A DNA stretch of 7,408 nucleotides. Source: RGIG4140 sp045635565. GTDB lineage: Bacteria > Pseudomonadota > Alphaproteobacteria > CAAHEQ01 > UBA3637. Of the stretch, positions 7,330 to 7,408 are shown piece after piece. The first letter of the stretch is position 1; each line of letters begins with the position of its first letter. Location: positions 1 to 7,408 of the forward strand of contig JAZTVX010000073.1 in assembly GCA_045635565.1 (NCBI GenBank), in the 5' to 3' direction. A program made the translations under genes and the position numbers. A model generated the notes under the pieces. It worked only from the letters and a program-made list of their open reading frames with translations, made no database searches and was not told where the DNA came from.

Positions 7330-7351
7330 AAAAAGGTACGTTATTTTTCCC

Positions 7352-7380
7352 ATATTATGATGCAAAATACCTCTTGTCAA
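7352..7380 (-). promoter_or_regulatory. Putative sigma70 promoter P1, right repeat copy
   Basis: On the minus strand, TTGACA (7380-7375), a 17-bp spacer and TAATAT (7357-7352) are identical to the left-copy P1. It lies upstream of P2 and points at the porin operon. Confidence 0.5.
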
Positions 7381-7408
7381 CTAAAAAATACAATTATCTG
7401 ATTTTTAT

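Larger units (their letters stand above)
7216..7408. repeat. Right copy of promoter-bearing inverted repeat
   Basis: The reverse complement of 7273-7408 equals 11-146 without a mismatch. Inward from 7272 it continues as a diverged match (7248-7272 against 147-171, with four substitutions) and more loosely to about 7216. The window ends exactly inside the identical part, so the true outer limit is unseen. It carries the same two promoters, aimed at the porin operon. An A/T-rich hairpin (CCTTTTTTT at 7234-7242 with AAAAAAAGG at 7247-7255) lies in the diverged portion of this copy only. Confidence 0.95.

Noticed and set aside
11..7408. Terminal inverted repeats of a transposon or linear plasmid
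   Set aside because: There is no transposase, integrase, replication or telomere-resolution gene between the repeats, and the cargo is chromosomal housekeeping genes including ftsK and lolA.

Overview
The window is AT-rich chromosomal DNA from a Gram-negative bacterium, most likely an alphaproteobacterium. This rests on a four-helix FtsK directly followed by lolA (an order common in Alphaproteobacteria), an OprB-type porin ending in Phe, and dense codon use biased to A/T. An AT-rich, host-associated or Acetobacteraceae/Rhodospirillales-like lineage would fit, but I cannot assign a genus from sequence alone. The odd length and the repeat at both ends suggest this is a complete assembly contig rather than an arbitrary slice.

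Layout: two convergent gene groups meet at a bidirectional terminator. On the + strand, ftsK (411-2762), lolA (2778-3422) and a secreted ankyrin-like protein (3432-4169) are separated by 15 and 9 bp and look like one operon for cell division and envelope biogenesis. The terminator hairpin lies at 4187-4220. On the - strand, reading from the right, an OprB-family porin (7050-5578) is followed 7 bp later by an MprF-flippase-like (UPF0104/YbhN) membrane protein (5570-4632). After these comes a CsoR/RcnR-family regulator (4535-4242) with its own near-consensus sigma70 promoter.

The most striking structure is outside the genes. The two ends carry an inverted repeat: positions 11-146 are base-for-base identical (136/136) to the reverse complement of 7273-7408. 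A diverged continuation runs inward to about 204 and 7216. Each copy contains two tandem sigma70-like promoters aimed inward, so the same promoter cassette sits upstream of the ftsK operon and of the porin operon, each with a leader of roughly 250-340 nt. The segment could in principle invert by homologous recombination without changing either operon's core promoter. Equally, the repeat may be one of many dispersed copies at which the assembly broke. Long reads would decide.

The genes themselves belong to known families. The points worth a second look are the promoter-bearing inverted repeat, the secreted ankyrin-like gene in an ftsK-lolA operon, an orphan x-C-H-C CsoR-type regulator, and an OprB with a long basic N-terminal extension coupled to a lipid-flippase-like protein.
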